Below, in pieces: positions 5,315-6,478 of a stretch of DNA of 6,478 nt. The stretch covers positions 1 through 6,478 of the forward strand of contig JADLDQ010000008.1 of the NCBI GenBank assembly GCA_020846575.1. Reading direction: 5' to 3'. Under the pieces are notes generated by a model. That model did not search any database and had not been told where the DNA came from. It saw nothing but the letters and a program-made list of their open reading frames with translations. This stretch comes from Burkholderiales bacterium. GTDB lineage: Bacteria; Pseudomonadota; Gammaproteobacteria; Burkholderiales; SG8-39. A program made the translations under genes and the position numbers. The stretch's first letter is position 1. Each line of letters opens with the position of its first letter.

Positions 5315-6469
5315 TCTGCTCGACGAGAAGCAGCGGCGTTTGTACGCCGGCCTGGAAGCGCTCAAGACCGGTCGCGGGGGCGATGTGCGCATCGCCGAGC
5401 TGCTCGGTGTGGATCCCGGCACCGTCGCCAGGGGACGCCGTGAGCTACTCGCTCAAGACGTGCAGCGCGAGCGGGTCCGCGCCCGCGGCGCGGGCCGCAA
5501 AGCGGTGGGAAAAAAACGCCGCAAGTCATCGCCCGAATCGAAGCCTTGATGCAGCAGGACAGCGCCGGGGACCCGATCACCGGCTTGCGATGGACGCGCC
5601 GCACCACGGCCAAGATCGCTGCAGAGCCACACGATCTGGGCATTGCCGTGAGCGACCGCACCGTGGCCAAGCTGCTCAAGGACGTGGACTTCTCGCTGCG
5701 GGTGAATCACAAGCAGCTCTCGTGAGTCTGCAGCGTCTCGGCTGAAGAACGCGATGCCCGGTTCCTGCGCATCGCTCAGATCCGAAAGGACTTTGCCGCC
5801 CGCGGACTGCCACTGATCAGCGTGGACACCAAGAACAAGGAACTGGCCGGGCAGTTCAAGAACCCCGGGACAAGCTGGCGCCGACAACCCATCCATGTGA
5901 ACGACCACGACTTTCGCTCCGACGCCTACGGCATCGCGGTCCCCTACGGCGTGTATGACCTGCTGGCCAACCGTGGCACGGTGTTCGTCGGTACCTCCCA
6001 CGATACGCCTGAATTTGCCGTGGACTCCATCGCCACCTGGTGGCGCCACGAAGGCCAACGCCGCTATGGTCGTGTGCGTCAACTGGCCATCCTCGCCGAC
6101 GCCGGCGGTAGCAATGCACCGACTTGTCGGGCCTGGAAGTGCCTGCTGCAGCGCCAACTCTGTGAACGCCACGGCCTGGTGATCACCGTGGCCCACTATC
6201 CTTCGGGCGCTTCCAAGTGGAACCCGATCGAGCATCGGCTGTTCAGCCAGATCAGCAGGAACTGGGCGGGCCATCCCTTGGACAGTTACGACACCATCCT
6301 CAACTACCTCCGCACCACACGCACTACCACGGGACTACACCTGCGCGCGCATCTGGTTCGCCAGCATTACCCCAAGGGCACCACGATCCCCGACACTGCC
6401 ATGCGAGATCTGCCCATCAACAATGATCCCCTCCTGCCTCGATGGAACTACGTGATCCGCCCAACTTGA
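5283..6469 (+). pseudogene. ISAzo13-family transposase, disrupted by a -1 frameshift and an in-frame stop
   Basis: The frame opens at ATG 5283, though the first codons lie in DUF1801 antisense sequence; transposase homology begins near F-F-S-L-L-D-E-K-Q-R-R-L-Y (5307 on). An N-terminal helix-turn-helix follows (R-I-A-E-L-L-G-V-D-P-G-T-V-A-R-G-R). At the A7 run 5510-5516 the reading must slip by -1 to continue as T-P-Q-V-I-A-R-I-E-A-L-M; without the slip it ends at 5549. A second lesion is TGA 5723-5725 after V-N-H-K-Q-L-S, where Arg (CGA) would fit. After it the frame is open to TGA 6467-6469. DDE residues are kept: Asp in I-S-V-D-T-K (5825-5827), Asp in I-L-A-D-A-G-G-S-N (6098-6100) and Glu in W-N-P-I-E-H-R-L-F (6230-6232). 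About 395 codons in all, near full length. Inactive as it stands unless both sites are recoded. Confidence 0.88.
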
Positions 6470-6478
6470 ACAAAGGGA
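5310..6478 (+). mobile_element. ISAzo13-family insertion sequence remnant, left end truncated or unresolved, right end beyond the window
   Basis: Bounds come from where DUF1801 homology stops on one strand and transposase homology starts on the other (about 5300-5320). No left inverted repeat or target duplication was recognised there, so the left end may be deleted. Only 9 bases follow the transposase stop, too few to show a right inverted repeat. Confidence 0.6.

Noticed and set aside
5510..5725. Transposase as an active recoded gene using both frameshift and stop readthrough
   Set aside because: Two separate recoding events plus a missing left end are less likely than ordinary decay; only the A7 site is kept as a possible recoding site.
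5453..6274. 273-codon minus-strand open frame
   Set aside because: Antisense to the ISAzo13 transposase, whose homology and DDE residues are on the plus strand.

Overview
The window is very GC-rich, with dense, mostly well-behaved genes. A Bug-type periplasmic binding protein of the tripartite tricarboxylate transporter (TTT) family is present; such genes are most abundant in Betaproteobacteria, especially Burkholderiales. That family, the GC-rich codon use and the TTG/GTG starts suggest a Burkholderiales-like proteobacterium, but no rRNA or core marker confirms it.

Layout. 1-629 (+) is the C-terminal part of a radical SAM protein with a complete seven-cysteine SPASM domain; its start lies outside the window and its last codons run into a 21-bp tandem repeat. 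749-1765 (+) is a complete Bug solute receptor with a signal peptide. Facing it on the minus strand is a three-gene cluster read from 4546 down to 1782: CoA-transferase-superfamily subunit A, subunit B, then an alpha/beta serine hydrolase. A sigma70-like promoter (4629-4658) and a pair of 9-bp direct repeats 21 bp apart lie upstream of subunit A. Subunit B has Cys where classical glutaconate CoA-transferases have their catalytic Glu, and both subunits resemble IpdA/IpdB, which are ring-opening hydrolases and not transferases. The cluster may therefore handle a CoA-linked cyclic or ester intermediate, with the Bug protein possibly scavenging a related carboxylate. That link is inference from position only.

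4547-6478 is accessory DNA. On the minus strand it holds an N-terminally truncated DUF1801 gene followed at once by attC-like core sites (GCCTAAC, GCCCAAC, later GTTGGGC) and a decayed unknown reading frame. This looks like the remains of integron gene cassettes. From about 5300 to the window end, on the plus strand, lies an ISAzo13-family transposase whose DDE residues are intact. Its frame is broken by a -1 shift at an A7 run and by an in-frame TGA. It abuts the DUF1801 remnant with no recognised inverted repeat.

The most interesting points are the Glu-less IpdAB-like pair with its serine hydrolase, the possible cassette-array remnant, and the 21-bp repeats at the radical SAM 3' end. I found no CRISPR array, tRNA or rRNA.
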